A stretch of 45,877 nt of DNA from a virus. Below the pieces are notes generated by a model that was not told the DNA's origin, did no database searches, and was given only the letters and a program-made list of their open reading frames with translations. Below, piece after piece: positions 1-6,302 of the stretch; position 1 is the stretch's first letter, and every line of letters starts with the position of its first letter. A program made the translations under genes and the position numbers. The DNA lies in the IMG/VR virus record IMGVR_UViG_3300022074_000089, positions 1 to 45,877 of that record. One strand, written 5' to 3'.

Positions 1-8
1 GGTTAAAT

Positions 9-49
9 GGGGGGGTAGGGGAGGGTTTCATTAAAACCCCCCTCCCTCC
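9..49. other. G-tract/C-tract inverted repeat, possible terminator or G-quadruplex
   Basis: A run of seven G, then four G, then three G (9-25) is followed by TTT, a short loop and AAAA plus C tracts (37-49). The arms can pair (TTT/AAA, GGG/CCC, then imperfect G/C pairing), and the four G runs could alternatively form a G-quadruplex. In a genome this AT-rich such a block is exceptional. It could end transcription from the gene left of the window or be a structural or packaging element. No gene is visible in 1-170 apart from this. Confidence 0.5.
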
Positions 50-170
50 GCTCCTAGAAGGTGCTGATATATCAAATTTTATTGTGAGCATGGATTTTTT
101 GCTATATAGGTGCTCTTTATTAGATATACGAGCGTATATACATTCTAGTACATATTATATTTAATAATAT

Positions 171-389
171 ATGAAAAACCCCATCCTAATCTCGATTCTG
201 TGTTTATACGGAATCACTTTATCGTGTAGCACCAAGAAGTTTCCACAAAAGCAAAGCGCCTGGCAAAGTCACATAGAACACAAAATCACCCATACTACCC
301 CTAGAAGTTCATATCATGACAAGGCCACTCTTAAACGGGTACGTCTAGTTAAAGGACATGAATCGTATACCTCGTATCCCACTAAATAA
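171..389 (+). CDS. Small putative lipoprotein, 72 aa
   Basis: Unrecognised family. The first 18 residues form a short signal-like segment (MKNP then a hydrophobic stretch) ending in a Cys at residue 19 in the context TLSC, an imperfect lipobox, so export and lipidation are plausible. The remainder is basic and hydrophilic with no visible domain. It stands alone after the G/C-rich hairpin, and an AT-rich stretch just upstream of the ATG could hold a promoter. Phage-encoded lipoproteins are often superinfection-exclusion or lysis accessory proteins, but nothing here decides that. The codons (CTC, CGT, CTA, AGC) are less AT-biased than those of the later genes. Confidence 0.55.
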   Translation: MKNPILISILCLYGITLSCSTKKFPQKQSAWQSHIEHKITHTTPRSSYHDKATLKRVRLVKGHESYTSYPTK

Positions 390-402
390 CTCTGATACTT
401 CT

Positions 403-430
403 TTGATTATATAAAGTATTTCAGTATAAT
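403..430 (+). promoter_or_regulatory. Sigma70-like promoter TTGATT-16-TATAAT
   Basis: TTGATT at 403-408 and TATAAT at 425-430 are separated by 16 nt. The start codon of the next gene is at 443, so the leader would be only about 6 nt. Four other sites in the window share this layout. Confidence 0.5.
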
Positions 431-442
431 ATATATAAACAT

Positions 443-706
443 ATGATAGACTCTTTAATATATGGCATAGTAGCATCTAGCTTCGTGATAGGCATAACCC
501 GAAGCGTATTGCTCTTATACAAGCGGTTTCCTCGTTTAGGGTTTGGTTTAATATATGGATCGTTAGGCGTTAAGATGTTCGCTTTAGGAGCATTTACGCT
601 GCTAGCTAAGCCTTATATTGATAACATAGTTATATATGCTAGCATAATTCTTTCTGCTATTATATATAGCAATGTGTATGTTCTGCTAAAATTACATGGA
701 AAATAA
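443..706 (+). CDS. Small integral membrane protein, 87 aa
   Basis: Unrecognised. About three hydrophobic segments are visible (roughly residues 5-25, 32-55 and 62-82) with basic residues in the first loop (LYKRFPR), so it should be an inner-membrane protein. The gene has its own sigma70-like promoter and its stop is directly followed by the ATG of the next small membrane gene, suggesting a two-gene early unit. A role in exclusion, lysis control or membrane remodelling is possible but is not shown by the sequence. Confidence 0.6.
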   Translation: MIDSLIYGIVASSFVIGITRSVLLLYKRFPRLGFGLIYGSLGVKMFALGAFTLLAKPYIDNIVIYASIILSAIIYSNVYVLLKLHGK

Positions 707-886
707 ATGCTTACCGGAATAGGTATATATCTAGGAATTGGTTTAATATGGATTCTTGTATTGGAATATTCTGTGTACACTTTACCGGAAGATGAGCTAG
801 ATACCGAAACTGTTATATTTAATTTGTTGCTTTGGCCCATGATCATAGTGTATTTATTAGAAGAGTTTCGAAAGCGTAATCAATAG
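707..886 (+). CDS. Small membrane protein, 59 aa
   Basis: This short ORF starts with the ATG immediately after the TAA of the preceding gene. It encodes two hydrophobic stretches (about residues 3-20 and 38-51) separated by an acidic loop with EDELDTE. The end is basic (EEFRKRNQ). No family is recognised. Direct abutment to the 87-aa membrane protein suggests translation from one mRNA and perhaps a joint membrane complex. Confidence 0.55.
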   Translation: MLTGIGIYLGIGLIWILVLEYSVYTLPEDELDTETVIFNLLLWPMIIVYLLEEFRKRNQ

Positions 887-887
887 T

Positions 888-1139
888 ATGGCCTGGAAGG
901 ACGTACTAGCGAACTATCGTACTAACGATATATTTATTAATAAATTCAAGGACACTCAAATGAATGAACTAGAAAAAAACATGAAACGTATTGGAACAAA
1001 AAATATTTCTGAACAAGATTCTGGACGTCAATTTGTTTCTACAAGTCAAAAACAATTGCAATTATTAGAAGAACTTGTTAAGTTAAATAGTCAAATGTTG
1101 GCAGAGTTACAAAAAATGCCAAAGAAAATTGGATCATGA
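888..1139 (+). CDS. Hypothetical helical protein, 83 aa
   Basis: Unrecognised. The N-terminus (MAWKDVLANYR) is followed by a charged, glutamine-rich, predicted coiled-coil half (residues about 50-75, with repeated QLLEEL-type heptads). It ends in an ATGA overlap with the first gene carrying the MIKLK-type N-terminus, so it probably belongs to that operon. Composition changes within this gene: its first 60 nt resemble the left end of the window and the rest is AT-rich like the main genome. Confidence 0.55.
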   Translation: MAWKDVLANYRTNDIFINKFKDTQMNELEKNMKRIGTKNISEQDSGRQFVSTSQKQLQLLEELVKLNSQMLAELQKMPKKIGS

Positions 1140-1657
1140 TTAAATTAAAATCATTATTATCTGAAAAATACCTAGGCTTTGGTTTTGGAGCTGGAAAGGT
1201 TAAAGAACAACAATTACCGGATGCATCTGCAACTGATATAATGCAAGGATTAGATAGAGATCCTGCAACCGGCCAATTGAATAGTAAACAAAAAGAACTA
1301 TCAATCGATCAATTGAAGTTTGATGAACTTGTAAAAATATTTAGAGTTAAAGATTATTTTAATGATGTTCATTTTAATAGAATGCAACCAGACGGTAAAG
1401 AAGGTCCATATTATAGAGATGGATTAAGTTTTCCTAATCCAAATGATACATCATCAATTGTTGCAGATATGAAGTCATTAGAAAATTGGAAAGAAAGAAC
1501 CAAACGAAGATTTGGTAATGTTAAAGTAATATTAAATCCAGATGCAGAAGAACATTGGGAAAAAGTTAAAATTGAAGATGATAAATTTTCCCAAGATAAA
1601 CAAGATGCAGATGCTGCAAAAATGGATATGTTAAAACAATGGGGAACTACAGAATGA
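1136..1657 (+). CDS. Putative capsid-targeted internal protein, 173 aa
   Basis: The start MIKLKSLLSE matches the peptide shared by many genes in this window. It contains LSE at residues 8-10, which fits the (L/I)xE cleavage rule of T4-type prohead proteases. The rest is hydrophilic, rich in Asp, Lys and Gln, and matches no family I recognise. The gene overlaps its upstream and downstream neighbours by ATGA. By analogy with T4 internal proteins I infer that it is packaged, trimmed and injected. Function after injection is unknown. The shared N-terminus is seen directly; targeting is inference. Confidence 0.6.
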   Translation: MIKLKSLLSEKYLGFGFGAGKVKEQQLPDASATDIMQGLDRDPATGQLNSKQKELSIDQLKFDELVKIFRVKDYFNDVHFNRMQPDGKEGPYYRDGLSFPNPNDTSSIVADMKSLENWKERTKRRFGNVKVILNPDAEEHWEKVKIEDDKFSQDKQDADAAKMDMLKQWGTTE

Positions 1658-1797
1658 ATTGGATAAACGGCTGGAAAGCATATAACAAGAAAAACGTATT
1701 TGAAGTTAATATTAGATTAGGTAAAATTACCGTGTTAGAAATAGTAACTTCACCTAAAATAAAAATAATGATACTAAACTTTGGTATAGAACTTTGA
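1654..1797 (+). CDS. Hypothetical small protein, 47 aa
   Basis: This short ORF fills the gap between two MIKLK-type genes and is linked to both by 4-nt overlaps: ATGA with the gene before and TTGA with the gene after. The product starts MNWINGWKAY and continues with alternating hydrophobic and polar residues suggesting a small beta-rich fold. It lacks the targeting peptide. The double coupling is the main argument that it is real. No family recognised. Confidence 0.5.
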   Translation: MNWINGWKAYNKKNVFEVNIRLGKITVLEIVTSPKIKIMILNFGIEL

Positions 1798-2309
1798 TCA
1801 AACTCAAAGACATATTAATAGAACAAATAGGATTCCAAATTCCAGGAACTCCTAAACAAAAAAATATTGGACGCAAAACACGTCAGGAATTTGCTAAGTT
1901 TTTCAATAACTTTGAAGCAGGTAATACAAAAACTGCTATATCAGGTTATGCTGAGCAAATAATGAATTCAGATGCGCCTGATGAAGTAAAAAGAAATGCA
2001 TCTGAAATATTAAATGAAATGGAGAAAGTAGCAATAGATATTCAAGACGAATTACATACAAGACAAATAAGTGACGATGAAGTTGCTGAAACAATATTTG
2101 ATTATGTTAATTCTGAAATGGATGCTTCTGATTCAATTGAATTTGAACAATTATTATGGTACGACAATCAAATCGATTCAAGTATCAACTCCGGAATGAT
2201 AGAAAATGCTGTTGCTATTATGGACCAGTTACTTCACCAATTAGAATTCATACGTGGTTTTATCTTACAAGAATTTCCAAAAATCTCTCCTGCAGGATTT
2301 AAAAGATAA
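1794..2309 (+). CDS. Putative capsid-targeted internal protein, 171 aa (TTG start)
   Basis: The reading frame begins at TTG overlapping the previous stop (TTGA). This start is chosen because it gives the N-terminus MIKLKDILIEQ, the shared peptide with an LIE cleavage-type triplet at residues 8-10. The body is acidic and helical (many Glu, Asp and Gln), with no motif I recognise. It probably belongs with the co-packaged proteins encoded on either side. An acidic internal protein could balance the very basic ones encoded at 2491 and 2919, but this is speculation. Confidence 0.6.
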   Translation: MIKLKDILIEQIGFQIPGTPKQKNIGRKTRQEFAKFFNNFEAGNTKTAISGYAEQIMNSDAPDEVKRNASEILNEMEKVAIDIQDELHTRQISDDEVAETIFDYVNSEMDASDSIEFEQLLWYDNQIDSSINSGMIENAVAIMDQLLHQLEFIRGFILQEFPKISPAGFKR

Positions 2310-2332
2310 AACTAATCTAGAAACATAACAAT

Positions 2333-2473
2333 ATGAAACATACAAGGTTTACTACTATCCTTACATACTTACTGTGCGGAAAGTGCAAAAATAAATGGTT
2401 TACTAAAGGATATTTTGTTAAGAATACCTGTCCCAAATGCAAACATGAAGATATAACTGGTAATTCATTATAA
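2333..2473 (+). CDS. Zinc-ribbon microprotein, 46 aa
   Basis: The ORF encodes 46 residues with CxxC at residues 15-18 and a second CxxC at 33-36, the spacing of a zinc ribbon, flanked by Lys and aromatic residues. Such small ribbons usually bind nucleic acid or a protein partner such as RNA polymerase. No further domain is present. The stop codon overlaps the palindrome that precedes the next promoter. Confidence 0.5.
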   Translation: MKHTRFTTILTYLLCGKCKNKWFTKGYFVKNTCPKCKHEDITGNSL

Positions 2474-2486
2474 TGTAATATTTATA
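2466..2486 (+). promoter_or_regulatory. Late-type promoter motif with upstream palindrome
   Basis: AATATTTATA at 2477-2486 is preceded by the perfect 10-bp palindrome CATTATAATG (2466-2475). The start codon at 2491 is only 4 nt downstream, so a transcript starting at the usual distance from a -10 box would be leaderless or nearly so. The same arrangement recurs at 45114. Confidence 0.5.
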
Positions 2487-2490
2487 TAAA

Positions 2491-2922
2491 ATGATCAAGC
2501 TCAAAGACATATTAATGTACGAAGGTACTCGTTGTTGGAAAGGATATGAGAAGAAAGGAATGAAAACGATGTTTGGAAAACGTGTTCCAAATTGCGTTAA
2601 ACGTGAAGCTAAATTACCAGATGAAGGATTTTCAGATCCGGAAGATATGATCATGTATGAGGATGAATTAGGAGAAGATTTAAGAAAGTGGTTAAAACAA
2701 AAATGGGTTAGAATGGGACCTGATGGTAAAATTAGAGGTTCATGCGGCGGAAGAAAAAAAGGAGAAGGCAAACCTAAATGTTTACCATTAGCTAAAGCAA
2801 GAGCAATGGGAAAAAAAGGAAGAGCAGCTGCAGCTAGAAGAAAAAGAAAAAAAGATCCAAATCCAGATAGAAAAGGTAAAGCTATAAATGTAGCTACAAA
2901 ATCTAAAAAGAAAAAATCATGA
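2491..2922 (+). CDS. Putative capsid-targeted basic protein, 143 aa
   Basis: MIKLKDILMYE at the N-terminus is the shared peptide, although here the exact (L/I)xE triplet is displaced. Two blocks follow that I recall as recurrent in marine phage proteins: a CWKGYEKKG...PNC block (Cys15, Cys35) and a GSCGG...KPKCLPLAKARAM block (Cys85, Cys97). The last 50 residues are almost all Lys, Arg, Ala and Gly, so the protein should bind DNA or RNA. That fits an internal protein packed against the genome. The gene has its own late-type promoter and overlaps the next gene by ATGA. Confidence 0.65.
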   Translation: MIKLKDILMYEGTRCWKGYEKKGMKTMFGKRVPNCVKREAKLPDEGFSDPEDMIMYEDELGEDLRKWLKQKWVRMGPDGKIRGSCGGRKKGEGKPKCLPLAKARAMGKKGRAAAARRKRKKDPNPDRKGKAINVATKSKKKKS

Positions 2923-3140
2923 TAAATCTTAAAGACCTATTAGAAACAAATAATCTAGACGAGCTTATTTCTAATCTTGAAGAAAAAAAGAAAAAGAAAA
3001 AAGCAAAACGTGATAAATGTTATTATAAAGTTAAAAGGCGTTACAAAGTTTGGCCATCTGCTTATGGATCATTAGCATTATCTGCATGCAGAAAGGTAGG
3101 AGCAGATGTATGGGGCGAAAAATCTAAAAATAATTCATGA
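2919..3140 (+). CDS. Putative capsid-targeted basic small protein, 73 aa
   Basis: The N-terminus MINLKDLLE contains LLE at residues 7-9 and is a variant of the shared peptide. An uninterrupted Lys block (residues 23-28) precedes a compact domain with Cys34 and Cys57 and the pattern KVWPSAYGS...CRKVGADVWG, a small motif I recall from many marine phage proteins of unknown function. The charge suggests nucleic-acid contact. Overlaps of ATGA on both sides place it in the middle of the internal-protein operon. Confidence 0.6.
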   Translation: MINLKDLLETNNLDELISNLEEKKKKKKAKRDKCYYKVKRRYKVWPSAYGSLALSACRKVGADVWGEKSKNNS

Positions 3141-3913
3141 TTAAACTTAAAGATATATTAGAAGAATCGATAATAGGCGATAAAATTAAATGCGATAACT
3201 GTGGTTGGAGTTGGAAAATTATTGACGGTGGTAATGATTTATATATGTGTCATAAATGTGGACATAACAATACTCCTAAATTAACAGAAAAAGATCAAAT
3301 AGTACAAACAGAAGATCCTAAAAAAATTAAAAAATTAAGGATTATTTTTGCAAATGATACTAAAATTGAAAAAGCATTGTCTGGACTATTTATTCGTTTA
3401 GGTCTTGTTACAAAAACATTTACTTCTATAGCAGATGCAATTGATTATGTTTTAGAATTAAGAAAAGCTGGAGTATCTAATTTAGAAGAATTAGTTATTG
3501 GATCTCATGGAACAAAAACAGGTACAAAACTAGTAGGCTCAGCTGCAAAAGATCAAACTGTTGGTAGAGATTTTGAATATGAAGATGGATCTAAAAAATG
3601 GCATAATTATGATGAAGCTTTACTAATAGCATGTAGAGATTTAATTAGTCCATCTACCAATGTATTTTTTACTGCGTGTTATGGAGCAGATCAACTTAAT
3701 ATTTTAGTACACGCTGCTAATATATTAGGAACAACAGTATATGGAGCAGCTGGTGTTAGTGCGCCTGGATTAAATAGAATATTAAATAAATTCTCAAAAA
3801 AGATTTTTAAATGTAAACCTGCACAAGAAGGTTTATCAAATGATGTGTATCTAGAAAAACAAATATGTTCTAATACAAATTCGCCAATACGATGGTTACG
3901 AGTAAAAGCATGA
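3137..3913 (+). CDS. Putative capsid-targeted zinc-ribbon/caspase-fold protease-like protein, 258 aa
   Basis: Three parts are visible. Residues 1-10 are the shared peptide MIKLKDILEE, with ILE and LEE triplets. Residues 19-41 form a zinc ribbon (Cys19, Cys22, Cys38, Cys41). Residues about 66-215 resemble clan CD cysteine peptidases or DUF4347-like domains: a hydrophobic strand ending ELVIGSHG (His124) and another ending NVFFTACYGA (Cys181). This is the His-Gly then Cys dyad arrangement seen in caspases, gingipains and CHAT proteins. Proteolytic activity is inferred from these motifs only. If injected, it would be a delivered protease acting on host proteins; an inactive binding domain is the alternative. 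Confidence 0.55.
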   Translation: MIKLKDILEESIIGDKIKCDNCGWSWKIIDGGNDLYMCHKCGHNNTPKLTEKDQIVQTEDPKKIKKLRIIFANDTKIEKALSGLFIRLGLVTKTFTSIADAIDYVLELRKAGVSNLEELVIGSHGTKTGTKLVGSAAKDQTVGRDFEYEDGSKKWHNYDEALLIACRDLISPSTNVFFTACYGADQLNILVHAANILGTTVYGAAGVSAPGLNRILNKFSKKIFKCKPAQEGLSNDVYLEKQICSNTNSPIRWLRVKA

Positions 3914-4920
3914 TAAAGCTTAAAGACATATTAAATGAACAATTTCCTAGTATGAATTTTCAGTATCCATCTGCTCAAGCAGCAACATCTATAGAAAAAA
4001 GTTTTAGTCCTATTATTAAAGATGCAATGCAATGGATTAAAAACAACGATCATCTTTTAATAGACATATCAGCTTTAATAGCATCTGTAATACCAGGCGG
4101 TATGACAACTGCAGTTGGATTAGAATTAGCAAATGCTGCTTTATATTTTCAAAAAGGTGACAAATTAATGGGAAGTATATCTACTATATTTGCTGCACTT
4201 CCTATTATAGGATCGATACCTGGAGTAAAACAAGCTGTAGGATTTGCTTTGAAACGAGGAGTTAAATATTCTTTACCTCAAATAAAAAAGATTTTAGAAG
4301 CGGTAGTTAAATTTAAGAATAAAATAATAGGATTGTTTACGCAAATAAAAAGAGTTCCGCAAGCACAAGAATATGCAGAAATGTTACTTACCGGCAAAAT
4401 TGATTATGAAGAATTTGTAGGGTTATTAACATCTTTACCTAAAGCCGGGCAAGTACTCGGAAAAACTGCATTAAAAATTAAACCTGATATGTGGTCTCAT
4501 CAAACAAATAATCTTATTGCATTGCAAAATTGGATTAAACGACAAAAAGTTGTTGGTAGATCTATAGATCAACAAGGCGGATTAAAAAACTTTGATACTA
4601 GTATACAATCGAAAGATAAAATAACTGGTTCTTCATTTGTAACAGCTAGACAAAATGAAGGAACTCCAATGTTTATAAAAGGACGCCTTTATGATAAAAA
4701 TAAGCCTTCTAAATATCTTATGACAACAGAATTGCCAGATAATGCATTTATACCAAATAGAGAATATATTAATTTACCTTCTTTTACTGCTAGTAAAGGA
4801 GCTGGAGTATTAAAACCTACCGAAGCTATTCGTAATATAAAAAATTATAAATTTTGGATATGGGATGAAACAATTCAAAATTATATTGAAATATCTCCAC
4901 AACTATTATTAAAAAAATGA
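3910..4920 (+). CDS. Putative capsid-targeted hydrophobic-core protein, 336 aa
   Basis: An upstream in-frame ATG exists at 3892, but the ATG at 3910 is preferred: it overlaps the previous stop as ATGA and begins MIKLKDILNEQ with the LNE triplet. A long hydrophobic, Gly/Ala-rich region (about residues 45-120, with IPGG, LPIIGSIPGVK) resembles membrane-associating or pretoxin-like segments of polymorphic toxins. It is followed by a basic helical part and a C-terminal domain of about 100 residues rich in Pro, Asn and Tyr that could be the effector part. I recognise no catalytic motif. It could insert into the host membrane during ejection; this is inference. Confidence 0.55.
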   Translation: MIKLKDILNEQFPSMNFQYPSAQAATSIEKSFSPIIKDAMQWIKNNDHLLIDISALIASVIPGGMTTAVGLELANAALYFQKGDKLMGSISTIFAALPIIGSIPGVKQAVGFALKRGVKYSLPQIKKILEAVVKFKNKIIGLFTQIKRVPQAQEYAEMLLTGKIDYEEFVGLLTSLPKAGQVLGKTALKIKPDMWSHQTNNLIALQNWIKRQKVVGRSIDQQGGLKNFDTSIQSKDKITGSSFVTARQNEGTPMFIKGRLYDKNKPSKYLMTTELPDNAFIPNREYINLPSFTASKGAGVLKPTEAIRNIKNYKFWIWDETIQNYIEISPQLLLKK

Positions 4921-5213
4921 TCAAACTAGAAAACATATTAAAAAGTATTCCAAATCAAGAAATAGTTGAATCTCATCTTGGTCAATGGGAATATCCTGGT
5001 AGAATAACTAGAATACCAAATAATCGAATTACAATGCAACCTGATCCTAGAACAGGTAAGCCAATAGAACATATATTATTAATAATAGGAGATCAAAGTG
5101 GAGAAAGACAAATAGGAATACCAGGAGGACCTAATTTATTTTTTCCTAATGATCAATCAGTTACGGAGTATCCAATTGGAAAGTCAAAAATTTATAAAAG
5201 TAATCAAAAATAA
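4917..5213 (+). CDS. Putative capsid-targeted small protein, 98 aa
   Basis: Starts MIKLENILKS, a divergent copy of the shared peptide. The first (L/I)xE triplet is IVE at residues 16-18. The body contains several Pro-Gly turns (YPGR, IPGGP) and predicted beta strands around ILLIIGD. No family recognised. It overlaps the preceding gene by ATGA, and its 3' end overlaps a further small ORF in another frame by up to 65 nt. Confidence 0.5.
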   Translation: MIKLENILKSIPNQEIVESHLGQWEYPGRITRIPNNRITMQPDPRTGKPIEHILLIIGDQSGERQIGIPGGPNLFFPNDQSVTEYPIGKSKIYKSNQK

Positions 5214-5367
5214 TAATACTGCAACATATCTCAATATAGATCATATTGCAATGTTTTATATTGGAAAAACTGAAGAAACAACTATAGTTAATTTTAAAAA
5301 TGGAGAAAAAATGTCAATCAAAGAACATGTTGATTTGTTTGCTGATAGAATTTCCATGGAAAAGTAA
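5149..5367 (+). CDS. FlbD-like small protein, up to 72 aa (start uncertain)
   Basis: From about residue 15 the sequence runs FIKVIKNNNTATYLNID and ends with NGEKMSIKEHVDLFADRI, which resembles the small FlbD-type fold (short beta strands, then a NG-x-K-x-x-V/I-K-E turn and a final helix). The ATG at 5149 lies within the preceding gene; a TTG at 5176 would give a shorter protein closer to FlbD length. The likeness is from memory of the family pattern and is weak at this length. No role is assigned. Confidence 0.45.
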   Translation: MINQLRSIQLESQKFIKVIKNNNTATYLNIDHIAMFYIGKTEETTIVNFKNGEKMSIKEHVDLFADRISMEK

Positions 5368-5383
5368 TAAAACAATATTTATA
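5351..5383 (+). promoter_or_regulatory. Late-type promoter motif with 12-bp palindrome
   Basis: AATATTTATA at 5374-5383 lies 11 nt after the perfect palindrome TTTCCATGGAAA (5351-5362), which covers the 3' end of the preceding ORF. The next start codon (5407) has an AAAAAAGG stretch in Shine-Dalgarno position. Confidence 0.5.
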
Positions 5384-5406
5384 ATTAAATAAAAAAGGTA
5401 TATAAT

Positions 5407-5592
5407 ATGTCATCAGATGAAATATGTGAAGAAATGAAACAACATTGGGAAGTGTTTCTAGAAAATCATGATAGATTTAATGAAAAAAAAGTAAAAGCAG
5501 CTGGTGTTAGAGCTAGAAAAGCAATAAATGAAATTAAAAAATTAGCCACAAAATATAGAAGTACCTGTTTAGCCGAATCAAAAGAGATATGA
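5407..5592 (+). CDS. Hc1/histone H1-like nucleoid protein, 61 aa
   Basis: The central pattern FNEKKVKAAGVRARKAINEIKKLATKYR closely follows the bacterial histone-H1-like (Hc1) signature of the form KGNKAAGTRARKALxEIKKLxxxxR. That family consists of about 60-residue DNA-binding proteins common in Bacteroidota and in chlamydiae. An N-terminal acidic helix (SSDEICEEMKQHWE) precedes it, as in those proteins. A phage copy could compact phage DNA or alter the host nucleoid. The gene follows a late-type promoter and overlaps the next gene by ATGA, so it is probably expressed late along with the internal proteins. It lacks the MIKLK peptide. Confidence 0.7.
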   Translation: MSSDEICEEMKQHWEVFLENHDRFNEKKVKAAGVRARKAINEIKKLATKYRSTCLAESKEI

Positions 5593-6302
5593 ACGAGTCA
5601 ATTCTTCGAAATATTATACGTGAACATCTATTAGAAAATCTAACTGAGCAAACAATCGAAACATCATTGTTTAGTCCAGAAGAAGAAAAGTTTCTTTCTG
5701 CTTTTGTAAAGACAAAATCAACTAGTTTAGGTATATTATATGCTAAGGATTTAACTGGAATTCGTGAATTTCTCAATAGAAGTGGTAAAGACTTTGATTT
5801 GACACCACAAGTTTTAAATAATTTGCTTAGAAACAAGACAATTTCCATAGTTCCTTACGGTGGTTACTCCAGAAATGAAGATTATACCATTCAATTGAAT
5901 ATTCCATTGGAAGATTTAGAAGGAATTAAGGCTCCAGAAGGCGAAGATGATGCTGCAGATGCAGAAGCACCAGCTGTAGCTGAAGAAAGTGTCGAAAGAT
6001 TAGCTCAAAATATTGTAGCAGAAGCAAAAAAATCAAAAAAAAAGAAAAAAAGTAAGGTTCATACCGGTAAATCAAGAACATTAAAGCGATTACCTAAGGG
6101 ATATGTTGGTTATTTAGAGAAAATTATACAAGTTTTAGGCGAAAAAGTGAAAAATGACATGGAAAAGGAGCATTTGGTTGCAGATATCCTTGATAACCTG
6201 TCTCATAACTTTGGTTTAACACCTAAACAAGTATATCGTTCTTATATTTATTATAAATCGCAAAATAGATTGGCAAATATCATCAAGGATAGCAATGATT
6301 AA
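5589..6302 (+). CDS. Hypothetical protein with basic/acidic linker, 237 aa
   Basis: The N-terminus MNESILRNIIREHLLENLTE is not the MIKLK peptide but is also a short amphipathic leader rich in (L/I)xE triplets (LLE, LTE), a plausible second type of targeting sequence. A folded N-terminal half is followed by an acidic Ala-rich linker (residues about 115-140), a Lys stretch and a C-terminal helical domain ending LTPKQVYRSYIYYKSQNRLA. No family is recognised. It is coupled to its neighbours by ATGA upstream and by an 8-nt overlap with the next MIKLK-type gene. Confidence 0.5.
   Translation: MNESILRNIIREHLLENLTEQTIETSLFSPEEEKFLSAFVKTKSTSLGILYAKDLTGIREFLNRSGKDFDLTPQVLNNLLRNKTISIVPYGGYSRNEDYTIQLNIPLEDLEGIKAPEGEDDAADAEAPAVAEESVERLAQNIVAEAKKSKKKKKSKVHTGKSRTLKRLPKGYVGYLEKIIQVLGEKVKNDMEKEHLVADILDNLSHNFGLTPKQVYRSYIYYKSQNRLANIIKDSND

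Noticed and set aside
3892-3909. Extended start MVTSKS for the 336-aa leader-bearing protein
   Set aside because: The ATG at 3910 gives the conserved leader and an ATGA overlap.
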